DNA from: Agriotes lineatus
Lineage: Eukaryota; Arthropoda; Insecta; Coleoptera; Elateridae
Assembly: GCA_940337035.1 (NCBI GenBank)
Contig: CALNHX010007595.1
Span: forward strand, 1-64,000
Length of the DNA stretch: 64,000 bases
Direction: 5' to 3'
Under the pieces are notes generated by a model. It saw only the letters and a program-made list of their open reading frames with translations, was not told the DNA's origin and searched no databases. Below, in pieces: positions 1 to 11,199 of this stretch. The position numbers and the translations under genes are program-made. Numbering within the stretch: the first letter of the stretch is position 1; every line of letters begins with the position of its first letter.

Positions 1-628
1 CTTTCCAAACTTGGTTTCGTAGTCAAGGGAGACACGTCTTCCTCTCGACCGTTTGAATTTTTTATCAATAAATTAATAGATGGAACAGCTAACAATAAAA
101 CATAAATTGTCAAAAGATTTAATAAGGTGCAATTTTATTCTACTACATACCATTTTTTTTCAGTTTTTTTGGAAAGGTGCTTAGAATTTGTGCTTGCACT
201 GAATCGTCAAAGTCCTCTGAAATAAAATGCTTGCTACAAATTCTTTTATTCTTGGGATCAAACTGGTCTTTTCGAGAGCATTTTTGGACTCACTGCTTTC
301 TTAACACTTTGTCGTGAGAAAAATTAAAAAACGAAATTTGTTCGCCACTTTTCTTCGCCTTTTCAGAGTTACTTTGACAAATAGCAACACTGCATATTGT
401 TCCAGGCATGTCAGGGTTGGCATGATTTTCCCGGCCCGAAAAAGCCCACTGGGTTTTTTCGGGTAAAACCCACCTGAAAAAACCCACTGGTTTTAGACTA
501 AATGTGGGTTTTTCAAAAATTTACAACAAAAAATATTCTAAAGCTGTAAGTGGTATCAAATTGTTCATTAATAGCAATTTCAATAATTTTACTTTGTAAA
601 ATCAAGTATACAAACTCGAAACTCAGTT
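1..628. other. AT-rich stretch, no gene seen
   Basis: No convincing coding region. The only structure is at about 435-515, where three copies of an AACCCAC-type motif alternate with its complement around a CCGAAAAA/TTTTTTCGG pairing, enough for a small hairpin. A short minus-strand open frame crosses it but has no recognisable protein character. Confidence 0.5.
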
Positions 629-840
629 GAGTTTCACCTCTGACGTGGTTTACACGTTGGGTTACTGTGCTCTTCTATCCCTTTCCTTGCAAAAGAGTTT
701 TGCCTCTGGCGTGGTTAACAAGTTGAGTTAACGTGCTCTTTTGGCTTTTTCCTCCTGATGACGCCCCTTATGAAAGTGGGCGAAACGTTGAGTTCTTCGA
801 TCTCAATCATGACACGGTCCAATCCCGGAAGTCGTTTTTT
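629..840 (+). repeat. 66-bp tandem repeat with hammerhead-like motif
   Basis: Two head-to-tail copies of a 66-bp unit start at 629 and 695 and share GAGTTT..CCTCTG.CGTGGTT and GTGCTCTT. The second copy runs into CTGATGA (755-761), a GCCC/GGGC stem and GAAAC (782-786). CTGATGA-stem-GAAAC is the core order of a hammerhead ribozyme, and such motifs are known in Penelope-like elements. No reverse transcriptase lies next to it, so this would be a terminal remnant. The pairing expected for stems I and III is poor here, so activity is doubtful. Confidence 0.45.
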
Positions 841-1700
841 ACTTATTTTAAATTGTTTTAATAATACTTAATAAACTATAACTTTTGTTAAAAAAAGGTT
901 TTTATACGAAGTATAGGTTGCTTTAGCAACTTGTCCTCAAAATCATGCATTACTGTACAATTTTTAGGCCGGAAAGTACTTCTTTACACGACGATTTTGG
1001 AAAATTTTACTTTAGAGGACTATTTTGAAAAATTGATATTTTGATTGGTTTACAATATTTGTTGGGTGTGGTGTTTAAGGAAATCAACTACAAATATCTC
1101 TAGATTTTTACGAAGATATAATACTTGTTTGTTATGGTAATGTTTTAATATTTTTGTAAAATTAAAAAAGAACACAGGTGCTTAAAGCTGTACATAACTC
1201 ATCCGGAAATGCCCTTTACAGGACTTGTAGGCCTTTAGGGCTTGCCTTCGGCATCGGCCTGAAATGTGCTTATGCGTCCTGTAAGATGCTCTTTTCAGAA
1301 TTATTACGTAAACTTAATTTTTACAAAAAGTAAAACAAAGTCGTGTGATGACCACATCTAATTTTTTATGCCGGTAAATCATTGAATGAGGAAATCCCCT
1401 TAAGTAGGTAAGATTTACATGTTTAAAGAATGTTTATTTTTATATTTGTAGGTAAATTACAAATTACCCAAGTATCTACCTTTTACCTAAAAATAAAAAT
1501 TAGTATTCATTCGGATTTTTACACAGGATACCTAATGCAGAAATCAGTGAATTTATCTAAAGGTTTTTGCCAACCCTGAGGCATGTTGAATAATTAGGTT
1601 TTCTCACCTGTTAACATTATAGTGCATTAGCTCCATATAAAATCGATATTCCATAAATGAATTACCTGCCTACTTATTTTTCTCTAAAAGACGAAGGAAG
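841..1700. other. AT-rich stretch, no gene seen
   Basis: No coding region recognised. At about 1210-1290 there is an imperfect inverted repeat, with TTTACAGGAC near the left and GTCCTGTAAG near the right enclosing a GC-rich segment. It could be a small foldback remnant. Confidence 0.4.
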
Positions 1701-1702
1701 TA

Positions 1703-2810
1703 CAGTGAAATCTCTCATAGCGGACACTCCATTAAGCGGACCCCTCTAGTAAGCGGGCATTTTTCTTGGCACCGTCGAGAACCAATGTAGTTTAAATGCA
1801 AATGCATCTCCATTAAGCCGACTCTCTGTTAACAGGGTGCGGACAGGAAAATTCTGGAAATTTTTAAATATTTCCCTGTTTTAAGCGGACATTTTACTCA
1901 TTATTATGTGCTTAAATGCTAGGGAATTAGGGGAATTACACGTTTTTATATGTGTGGTATGGGGCACGTTATAAATTGCGTGTTCAGATGCTAGCTAGAA
2001 AACTAGGGGAATTCCCTCTTTTCATATGCGCCTATGTTTTCCAACCTTAATCTTCAGTTATGTATCTGAATTTTGGAAGTGTTCTGCGAAAACGATTTTA
2101 TTTATTTATAGCAAAGTGCTCTTTGTTTATAGCTGCAGTTGATATTTATGTACTAAAGCTAGCTACTTTTTTACAGTAGTGTCATTGTTAGTTGTCGTTT
2201 TAATTAATATTTTTTGTTTGTTTCTAGCTTGTATTATTTAAAGTTTAGGATTCGCGTTTTAGTTTAAATTTATTTTTATAGTGGACTGTATTCTTGTAGT
2301 TGTATCACTCCTGTATTCTAACATGTGGTCCATTGTCCTAAAAACTGTCGTAAAAATCGTAGAACCTCGAGTTCAACCTCGAAAAACGTCTTTTGTTCCT
2401 AAAACTAATTAGTCTCCATTCGTCGAAAGGTGAACAGCTTTTGCTTGTTGTGGTCGGCTAATTCAATTTTGTGCACATACATTGTTCTCGTCATGAAATA
2501 CGTGTGTATCTTGTACTGGGCGTTACGAAACCACTCACCTCCGAGCCTATGTACCTGTACCTGGGAAGGATTAAAGGTAAGTGACGCAATTTTGTTTGTT
2601 TATTTGTATCATCGCGTCATAATTAATCGTTCAGTCATAATGAAAAGCAAACGTAGCATTGTATGTATTTAAAAATGTATGTATTCTTTGTCGTTCTATA
2701 TTCAAATAGAAATTAAACAAAAGAATTTGAAAATTAAAAATTTCTATTAAGAGGACACCTCCATTAAGCGGACAAAACACCACGATGTCCGCTTATGAGA
2801 GATTTCACTG
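1703..2810. mobile_element. Tigger/pogo-type non-autonomous transposon
   Basis: The element opens with CAGTGAAATCTCTCATAGCG and closes with its complement, ending TGAGAGATTTCACTG, and it is flanked by TA on both sides (1701-1702 and 2811-2812). Near both ends the motif CCATTAAGCGGAC recurs, as in pogo/Tigger families whose ends read CAGT..CTCTC..GCGGAC. The interior (about 1.0 kb) has no transposase; the 2430-2672 open frame does not look like protein. It is therefore a non-autonomous copy. TIR identity is high, pointing to fairly recent insertion. Confidence 0.85.
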
Positions 2811-2812
2811 TA

Positions 2813-2935
2813 CTGTAATCGCGACAAAATCACCTTTTGAGATTTTTCCAGGTCTTTACGTTACATGGTCCCTCGATGACGAAAACAGGTTTTCTCAATT
2901 CCGTCAGTCTGTCTGTGTGTGTTTTTTTAATACAT
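2813..2935 (+). repeat. CTGT-type dispersed repeat, copy 1
   Basis: A segment reading AATCGCGACAAAATCACCTT, then GAGATTTTTCCAGGTCTTTACG, a GATGACGAAAA block and TCTGTCTGT. The same order of blocks is seen at 43,225-43,345 and, in part, at 41,640-41,790. It begins directly at the right-hand TA of the Tigger-type element, so that element probably inserted into an older copy of this repeat. Confidence 0.55.
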
Positions 2936-4379
2936 TTATTGTCAACATGCTTCATTTTACAAAATACTACATGCTTAGTTAGCTTACATAATATACCTAG
3001 TTGTATTCAATAACAATAAGAATATGATTGTATAACGTATTTACAAAAATTAAATCTAATTCTAGTTATTTCAGCTTATTCTTGTGTAACATTAATTTGA
3101 TAATTCTTAAATGGATATTACGAGCCCTAACCACTATATATTCGGCCATTTCAATAATTTTACTCTACTAACGTAAAAACAGGATTTTATGAGTGGACGG
3201 AGAACAATTAAGGCACCGCATTTGCTTTTCCGTTAAAAAGATTATTACATATCTTCTAAATTTTTTAGGTTTTTATTTTTGAAAAGTTGAACAACGTTAA
3301 CAAACTTATAAGCCCCCACAGAACATTTTTATTATTAAATCACGAACTTTTTTGGGGGTTGCTACACCTCGCGTCATTATTCACCAAAATAATCTCAAAT
3401 TGCATCTGTAAACAAGCTGCTGCCAAGCGAATTAATTGAACACAACAAACTATCACTTGTTTTTCTGTTAAGCCAACGTAACTTGATTAATATACAGATT
3501 TAATAATAATTTGGATCCAGCAGCTCACTGAAATCTTACTTAATTTCCAAAAAATAGCCCTTTTTGGATTTTGACAATTTTAAAAATTCTATTTTCTAAA
3601 TAAGTAAAAATCATTCGGTGTATATGATAGGAGCTAAATATGTTTTTAGACAAGCACAAATTATTAACGTATCAAGATTTTTTTAAAAAATCAATAATAA
3701 AAAATGCTCCCATATGCCGACTTTTTGGCAGACACTGTATACTAACTATTTCTTCTAATTTGTACACAATTGGTGTTAAGCTTTAAAAATTAGCCAATGT
3801 TTCCTTCAATTAGTCTTCTTCCTCCAAAGTCCGGTTCAGTTGCCCAAGTAGCCCAAAATTTGGATCCGGCTCGAAGGACCAATGTAAAATTAGCCAAGTC
3901 CAGTGTGGAACTTAGAAATTTTATAGTATTGTAGAACCAGGTTAGTCCTTGACAGGAGATGGAACTTGTAATTGTTGCTATAAGAGATAACGGGGGTTGG
4001 TCAGGCCAAACCAACCCTTTACAGACAATTTTAGCCTTCGTCAATCGTTACCAGTGAATACACTATCATTGCTAAAAGTATATTGATTAAAAATAACAAT
4101 ACAGATGCTTATATACAAATAATGTGGGCCGTGTTTTTAACCCACTATTAAAAATTACGATCGCATGCACTAATGTAATGTAATCATATATGTTTGTTGC
4201 AGCCTGACCTAGTGCACGTCACAAAACGTAAAGGTTTGCAACATGCTTACTATACTAACTTGACACAGAAACTCGATGCAAATTGTCGAGTCTTGTCAAC
4301 AAACGGTTTATCTAGCACGCATTACGCAGTTCTTGTAACCTAATTTCATGCATTGTTGTATTTACACAATTTCAGTTCG
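2936..4379. other. AT-rich stretch, no gene seen
   Basis: No coding region recognised. At 3727-3741 the sequence GGCAGACACTGTATA resembles one end of a mariner-type MITE, but no partner end was found. An 84-codon minus-strand open frame at 3790-4044 has no recognisable motif. Confidence 0.4.
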
Positions 4380-6390
4380 TTTTACACTTTTTGTGTTAAA
4401 CCCATGTTTAAACAAAGTTTGAACAATCGGCGAAAGCTATGGGTTTAGTTCTGTCAGATGGGGGAATATGTAACAGCGAATTATACTGGATGTTTCAGTA
4501 ACCGGGTCCACTGCAGGACCCTTGTGGCATCCCTTGCTGATATTTCGTTCGACTACTTCCAAATTCAGTTCCAAGGTAGCAACTCTTTTTTTAAAATAGT
4601 GTTTCGTAAGCTCGTATAAGTTGTTGGGACATATGAATGTTCTTAAGGATGTTAAAATAGCCGGTCACCATGCCGCATCAAATGCGCCTTTGACATCCAT
4701 TATAATTACTACACTCTTTTCGTTTAGGCTTTTTCTTATAAATTCTTTGGCTAGTAGCACAGCATCCACTGTACTTCGGTTTGGAGTAATTAATTATGGT
4801 GCTATGAACGTGTTTCATTATTCTATCTATTAGCAACTTTTCCGCTATTATTTATTAAACGAACAGGATGGTATTTGGTCACATCGTTGCAGAACTCTTT
4901 TCCACGCTTCACAATAGGAATTATGATGGATGATTTCCAGATCTTGGGAAAATATGCGTTTTTAAGGCACAAATTATCTAACGCCGTTACAAATTGAGGA
5001 AATGTTATAAACAAACGTAATAGAATATCACTGGTTTTTCCATCTTTCCCGGGCGATTTCTTTGAATTCATCTTCTTCAACACCCATTCTATTTCTTCTT
5101 TAGTGAACGGTACGTCATTTTCTGTTGCTAATGGAATGTTTACTTCTTCTCTTCTGTTTCTGTGGTAGTCATTGTCGTTTTTGTGTCATCTTCAGGGTTA
5201 AAATAGTTCATCATGTGCTTTATTGTACCTTTGGCATCTGACGTGAATTCGCCATTTCCTTTGCGAAGTGTAGTTAGTATAAAACTCCTTTTCAGTTTTC
5301 CAATTGATAACTTGTAAGCCTGGTTCCATGGGTTGGATCCTTTAGTAATGGTGCAGCATTCTTTCCACAATTTTATTTTTTTATTTTTCATCTCTATTTG
5401 ATGTCTTCGTTTTCTTTCTTCCCTTAATTGTACATCATTTTTGGTTTTTTGATATTTTCTTCGGTAAGCATTAACTCTTTTCTTCATAAATGTGAGATCA
5501 ATAATCCACTGCTTTACCTTTAGTTTCTTTGTTATTGCTGTTAGACATCGCAAAGGAGCTCTTACAAGCAATATCTAGGGCTTTTTCACATCCTTCTAAG
5601 GTTTGTTCAGCATTCCCACTTCCAGTGTTTACGACTTTTTCCTCTAATTCTTATCTACGGTTTCTATATCCTTGTTTTCACTATTCACCATAAATATTTT
5701 GCATATTTCTCTGGTTATATTTCTGTCAAATTTACTCCATGCATTGTCTTTAATTATATATCGCATTTTAGACTGTTGAAAACTCCATGTTGTATATTGG
5801 CTTTCCAAATTTATATTAAATGATATCAAAGTGTGGTCGGAAGAGCTTTCATTACCGTTTGTCCAATTAATAACCTGCTGAACTAGCTTGCTGTTTGTCA
5901 TTGTTAGGTCAATAGAACTTGATCCTCTACTTGTTTGAAATGTTGAAATACCTGTGTCTTCATTCATGATGTACTCAGTCATAATAAATTCTTCAATTTT
6001 CTTGCCTCTACTGTTTGTTAATTGCTAATAACAATCTGCTGCTCTTTGTTACTTTTATTATTGATTTTAGTTTTGGCAGACTTACTTACATGTCATCGTT
6101 ATCGAGGTACATACTAACTATATGAATATGACAATTATTATAGTTTGTTTCTATGAATGCAGTCTTTGTTAGATAGTTGAGTAATCAGCAGTGGCTGTAA
6201 CTTTTTATTAATAATTATTGCTGCCCTCTTGTTTCCGGTTCCATAACTATAGACAGTGTAATTAAACGGAATGCCTGCTACCTCTATTATTAATGTTATA
6301 AGGTTCTTGTACCAATGCCATGTCTATATTGTTCGTATCCATTTTATATATCAGATTATGTTGTAGATTGATTTGTAAGCACTTAATTAA
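4380..6390 (-). pseudogene. LINE ORF2, endonuclease and reverse transcriptase (broken)
   Basis: ORF2 nicks target DNA and copies the element RNA. Visible in order: the APE endonuclease opening IKCLQINLQH and the QEPY block near 6390-6300; GTGNKRAAIII near 6240; SSSIDLT and the catalytic SSDHTLI block near 5920-5830; RT finger block KKSPGKDG near 5060; QGMPQGS..SGP near 4530-4500, followed by a stop where Trp is usual; and PIAFAD near 4420, the start of the YADD/FADD catalytic box, after which the second Asp is lost. Frames change at least four times. The plus-strand open frame at 4621-4833 is only the antisense of the RT. Confidence 0.85.
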
Positions 6391-7319
6391 ATTATTACTC
6401 GCTTTCTGTTTAGCCCCTGTATTCTTGTCATCTAAAATTTGTGATTTATACTTTGCCAATGCTCTTGGTTGTTTATTATTAATATCTAATATTTTACTTA
6501 TGTTTACTAAGGGTTCTTGAAAACAAGGGTAATTTTTGTCTAGAGATGAGCGGCTTTCATTAAACTTCTCTTTTCTAGTGTATTTGTTATAGTTTATGAA
6601 ATTAATACATTGATATTCCTTGTTAGCTTTGCAGTGTTTTAATTCATAGTTGTTCGAACATAATGGACAATTCAACATACATTTGCAGTCTTTAGCTTGA
6701 TGATTAAATTTGCTGCATTTGTAGCATCTTCTAACATTTATGTAATCCCCAGAGTGCAGAGGTTCTACAGAGTTTTGAATTTGTTTTCTATTATCTTGTT
6801 CCTCGTTTCACCTTTGACCTCGATTACTAAATTACTTGTTTTCTTTTTTCTGTTTTTCAGTATAAATTTTGGAATAATTTCATCATTGTCCAAGTCTAGT
6901 TCAGAATTTTGTTTTTTAATAATCTCTACTGCATTTTCTACCGTTACTTCTTCAGGTATATTGCATACTATTATACGCGGTTCTTTTAATTTTGTAGTAA
7001 CAGCTTCCATATCTTTACATGTTTCATTAATTTTTTCTTTTGTTATTTGAGCATCTCAATCACTATTTGATTCCATCATAATTCGTCCATTCCCCGTGGC
7101 TTTAAAAGTGCTGACACCTACTTTTATTTCTACAGGATTTATCTTTGATTTAATTTCCAACTTCATGGAATCTGTATTTTGACTGTTTATTGATTTCACG
7201 AATACTTTAAATTTCTTTGCATGTTCCTTCCCTAGTTTCTTAACATTGTTAAAAACTATATCTCCGCACGGCTTCCTACATTCCCCAATAGGTGGCAATA
7301 CCTGTTCGGTTTTGTTCAC
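6391..7319 (-). pseudogene. LINE ORF1, gag-like RNA-binding protein (broken)
   Basis: ORF1 encodes the nucleic-acid-binding coat protein of the LINE. The reading starts near MNKTEQVLPP (7319), passes a frame change near 7050 into MEAVTTKLKEPRIIVCNIPE, and a second near 6765. It then gives a CCHC zinc knuckle C-YK-C-SKFN-H-QAKD-C at about 6740-6680 and further Cys-rich knuckle-like sequence starting NCPLC. ORF1s of R1-type elements usually end with two or three such knuckles. The final ORF1 frame runs without a stop directly into the endonuclease, so ORF1 and ORF2 are joined in frame in this copy. It cannot make a normal protein now. Confidence 0.8.
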
Positions 7320-7415
7320 GGTGTATAAAGAGAAAGTGAAGAAACTTGTCCGATTTGCTAGTTCCGTTAACGCTCAAGTTGTAGCGCTTTTCCGTTAGAT
7401 GGCGCCACTCAAGTT
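7316..7415 (-). repeat. LINE 5' leader, copy A
   Basis: On the minus strand this reads GAGCGTTAACGGAA, then CTTCACTTTCTCTTTATACACCGTG, just before ORF1 of the R1-like LINE. The same two blocks occur in the same order on the plus strand at 12,550-12,622, so they mark the 5' end of this LINE family. Confidence 0.6.
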
Positions 7416-8496
7416 ACTCCATATTTTGTACGGTTTTAAATGAAAGTTATGAACAAAATATTATTTAATACATTGTAATTCACAAAAAACGAGTGGATGT
7501 TTGTAGAGAATATTGCAATAACGTAATTTGCTTAAGTACAAAATAAGAAATTTTAGTTCAGTACGTACCCCGACACTGTAAACGATATATGAGATTACAG
7601 AGAATGTATGTATGTATTGCTATGGTTTTAAGCCCTACCAATCAGCTCTGTTAGCATTGACAAATTAATGGACATTTCATAAAAGCTCAGAGTGAGATAT
7701 TTTATATAACTGCAAAGCTAAAATTTGAATTTACCAGAATGAATACATTTGTAATGAGATGCCAGTAAATGCAGAATAATTAATTAATGAACGCAGTAAG
7801 CAAAGCTCAATTTGCACAGGGATCCAAATTGGATGTAGGTTCAGTTAATTGATTAGGTTTGTGCTAAAGTAAATGCCAAGCCGAATGAAATTTAATAATT
7901 ACAAGATGGATCGCAAACGTAAGGGAATGAAGCGTAGAATTCAGGCACAGTTTAATAGTGAAATCCAGTCAGGGTTTTATAATAAAGGTAATTGAAAGAT
8001 AGATAAGCTTATGGAGATGCAACGAGAAGATAAGAATGAAGGCATTAAAGCATTTGAAGGAAGGCAAGGGTTATAGAAATTGCAGAAAATGAGACAGCAT
8101 ATGAACTTAAAAATGTGTGAAAAGAAAACAGTGAATTCAAAAGGGAAGCCAGTGCTGGAAGTGCGCGAATTAAATACTTTAGTCAGTGCAGTGACATGTG
8201 AATATTTAAACGCAAATTAAAAAGACGTGCAGTGACAAATAGACACGCAAAATTAATATAAATGTAAACAATTATTTTAGATGTAATATTAGTGTACAAA
8301 TTCATAGTTCTAAGGAGAATTATTGTTAAAAGTCAGTATTTTGAACCATGTTAATATCCGTAATTAATTTGAAATTAACTAGTTTTTGTTTATAACAAAA
8401 TAATGGAGGTTGACAAATGAATACATTATTTTAATGACAGCCAGTTTTTGTGTCTCCAGATAAATTAAGTTTTTACATAGAAACCAATTGAGTTCA
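7416..8496. other. AT-rich stretch, no gene seen
   Basis: No recognisable gene. The stretch around 7905-8080 is purine-rich and lysine/glutamate-coding in one frame but is broken by stops and matches nothing I know. Confidence 0.4.
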
Positions 8497-8777
8497 TTAA
8501 TAAAAAGTACACCATTGTGTTGACAATTTACCCGGGTACAAGGGGAAGTGTGGATTTCGATTTCCCTCATACAAAAATAATTTTCCACCGTTGACGTCTC
8601 CGAGAGCTTCGCCATACCCATCCCAGCCTACGATCCTGAGCCACAGGCAGAAAGAGGTTCCTGAGCCCGGGGTTTCAACTGCTGCACGTCCGTCCAGCGT
8701 ATAGGAGTCCGGCACGTCAATCCCAGCACCCCAGGAGAAGATCCGGCCACTTGACGTCATCCGAGAAGCTTGCCGCA
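8497..8777 (-). other. Possible terminal exon, unidentified
   Basis: A minus-strand frame of about 90 codons with higher GC than its surroundings. A plausible splice acceptor (TTTCTGCAG) lies just upstream at about 8778-8790. The peptide includes FSWGAGIDVPDSYTLDGRAA and VGWDGYGEALGDVNGGKLF and ends in a stop at 8497. It looks more like protein than the neighbouring AT-rich frames, but I do not recognise a family. It may belong with the open stretches at 10.5-11.2 kb on the same strand, or be part of an unidentified transposon. Confidence 0.3.
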
Positions 8778-8799
8778 GACTGCAGAAATTGCAGGTTAG

Positions 8800-9630
8800 T
8801 TTTACAAGAAAATATTGGCGCTAGAAGCCTGAAACTTACCATAAAGCAAGAGTACGACCTGAGGAAGCGACCCAGGCATATTAAACATCTATTAAAAGCC
8901 ATAGAGCCGTAAATTGCAATAATCGAAGTTGAGGTTATGTTTTTCCAAAAACCGACGCTATAAAAACAAATTAAATAGCGTGCCCGCAAGATCTGAAACA
9001 AAAGACAAATTAATGCCGGGAAAACAGCCTAATTCAAATATTTACCGATAGGACTTTGATCAATTTCACGATATTTATCAGTCAATAGACGCAATTTTGC
9101 AAACGGCGTCCATCTTGGTTAACACTTGACCTAATTTCAGATTTTCGATTGTGCGCGTTTGAGCTTATGCGGAGACAGATCCGTATTTAAATAATTTCAA
9201 TAAATTGTGCATTCAGGGTGGACCTAACCGAGACGAGTCTTTGCTGTATCGATTTGAGCTAGCGTTTTTTTATTGAATTAGTTGCAGATAAATAAGATAT
9301 TATAAAGGGCATACAACTATTTATTTGTATCTATCAATTTACAAGTAACTTTTAAACAACCTAAGATTTGATAAAACGAATACAAAAATATATTTGCGTG
9401 GTACCCTTATTAACATATTACAACACTAATTAGACAGGCATACCATTCCAGTATAAATTTATTTAAAAGTTCTTATAGTAATCGTTAGGTATATAAAACA
9501 TCAAAATCAAAATGTTAACAAACTTTAGGTACCTAATTAAACGAAAACTATATTCACATATTCGGGAATTGAATAAAAATACGAAGCAAATGTATTAGCA
9601 AATAGTATAAAATACTTTTTGGTATTAATG
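8800..9630. other. No gene seen
   Basis: AT-rich with short GC islands. No open frame with protein character and no clear inverted or direct repeat was found. Confidence 0.4.
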
Positions 9631-9639
9631 TTAAAGGCC

Positions 9640-10090
9640 TTCATCAAGAATAACAAGCGGCAAAGGGCGCCAAAATTGCACTGAAAAAAATAATTTCTTT
9701 CGCACAAATAAAAAAACAAACATTTTTGAAAAATTCTACATAGAAAATTACAAAAGAAAATTTTCACAACGTCTTTAATACAGAAAGAACGCTGCAAAAA
9801 AAACAACTTTTGCTGAATTAAATTATGGTTGAAGTCTTCAAAATTATCTACAAAATAGGTAAAAATTCCTTAATGTTGCTAATAATACTGAAACACTTAG
9901 CAATGCAAATCACATGAATTTGGAAATTAAGAAAAACGTTGCAGCCAGTGGGATGCGAACTCGCGTTCACTGATAAATGCATATACTTATCGTTGCGTTA
10001 TAAATGGAGCAGTAGTGTTCCGATTTTTGGAAAAAATGCGACGCCGATGAAATGGCGACGCAGAGACGCAGGTACACCACATATTGCGAT
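9640..10090 (-). repeat. SINE-like unit with B-box-like motif, copy 3
   Basis: On the minus strand GAGTTCGCATCCCACTGG resembles a pol III B box. The sequence after it shares TTCTTAATTTCC, TTGC and a Leu-rich spacer order with the SINE-like copy at 59,270-59,605. The A box is weak. This is the most diverged of three related units in the window, and the ends were not placed exactly. Confidence 0.35.
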
Positions 10091-10545
10091 GACTGCCTTG
10101 TTATTTTGAATGGGACAGTCTGAATAAATTAAAATTCAACTTTTCCCCGAAGTTGGGCGACATAAATTTGCAAAGAAAATCCTATCTGGTGCCTGTTTGT
10201 AATTATTTATTTATTTTGATATAAAAATAATACAAGTTAAAATTACGTGGCAAAAATCCTAGTACACACAATTCTCGGTTTATATTTTTATACTGTGCTC
10301 AACCTTCGCCTGTCAGTAAATTAAGGCTGGTTAAAATGAACTGTAATAATTAACTGCACAAATAAAATGATTGAATGCCTCTCTTTCTATTTTATTTAAC
10401 TGCAATACCAATTACGCTAGCTCTCAGCAAACACAAAACTTCTTATCTCATGGGTTGCGTTCATAAGCGAACTATATTCTCAAATTTTAGGTTATTTGTC
10501 ACAACGTAGCTTGTTATTAGTAGATAAAATTTACAATCTCGTAAA

Positions 10546-11188
10546 TTAACAGATGAACACAAAATGGTTTTTGCGTACAGCGTGAAATTGAACGTTAAAA
10601 ATCGTGAAATACAGTGAAAATGCGTCAGGTAAATTATTTGAATATTCCAGCTTGGCAACTATTAAAACATCGCCTTCATTGTTTCTCAAGATGACGTCAA
10701 ACTCGCCTTGATTGTTATTCTCAGGATGACGTAGAATGCACGCCGATCTTTCATTTGTTTTTGAAGCTCGATTCTGGCCGATTTCGCCAAAACCTGGTGA
10801 CGCCGTTCGATTTTCGAAAACCACGAAGTAATTGGACTTTTGGAAAAACGCTAGGCCTCTTCGGCAAGGTTTGATTTAAATCGTTTTCCCGAACGCTGAC
10901 ACTCAATGTTTAAATCGTTCCTACCTCGTGAATTTCGCTTCGTTGCTGGCTTCGGAGCTGGTCGTAGTGACGCTGCTGGAATATCTCAGGTTGTAGCTGC
11001 TTTCCTGCCCGCCAATGTTGATTCGGACGTTCTTGCAGACTCGACTGATGTCCTGAATTGCTAACCTCTGGCTTCCGATGGTAATTTCCGTCGCAGTCGA
11101 AGATCGTAATTTTCAGTTGGACGGCTCCCGAATCCTCGGAGACGAGATTTGTAAAAATGTAAATTTTTCGTGACAGAAACTGCTGCAA
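10546..11188 (-). pseudogene. Possible degraded host gene exons, unidentified
   Basis: Two open stretches on the minus strand. The first, after a TTTGCAG acceptor near 11,168, begins in one frame with SEDSGAVQLKITIFDCDG. From about 11,085 it is better read in another frame (GSQRLAIQDISRVCKNVRI) and ends at a GTAGGAAC donor-like site near 10,913. The second, about 10,830-10,570, reads GEFDVILRNNEGDVLIVAKL and contains an imperfect 30-bp internal duplication. The change of frame inside a coding-like stretch suggests a pseudogene or a sequencing indel. No family recognised; the link to 8497-8777 is only a guess from strand and spacing. Confidence 0.3.
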
Positions 11189-11199
11189 ACGTTAGTACA

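Larger units (their letters stand above)
4380..7319 (-). mobile_element. R1-like non-LTR retrotransposon, decayed
   Basis: One LINE copy read on the minus strand from about 7319 to about 4380. It holds a gag-like ORF1 with CCHC knuckles followed by an ORF2 with endonuclease and reverse transcriptase blocks in the right order. Several frameshifts and stops break it, and nothing beyond the FAD box of the RT was recognised, so the 3' part is lost or too diverged. The zinc knuckles and the endonuclease opening block favour the R1/LOA/I group; the exact clade is inferred only. Its 5' leader (7316-7415) is related to a segment at 12,530-12,640 on the plus strand. Confidence 0.85.

Noticed and set aside
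3727..3741. MITE end GGCAGACACTGTATA
   Set aside because: No partner inverted repeat was found nearby.
4621..4833. Plus-strand open frame in the LINE region
   Set aside because: It is the antisense of the reverse transcriptase; the minus-strand reading has the real RT blocks.
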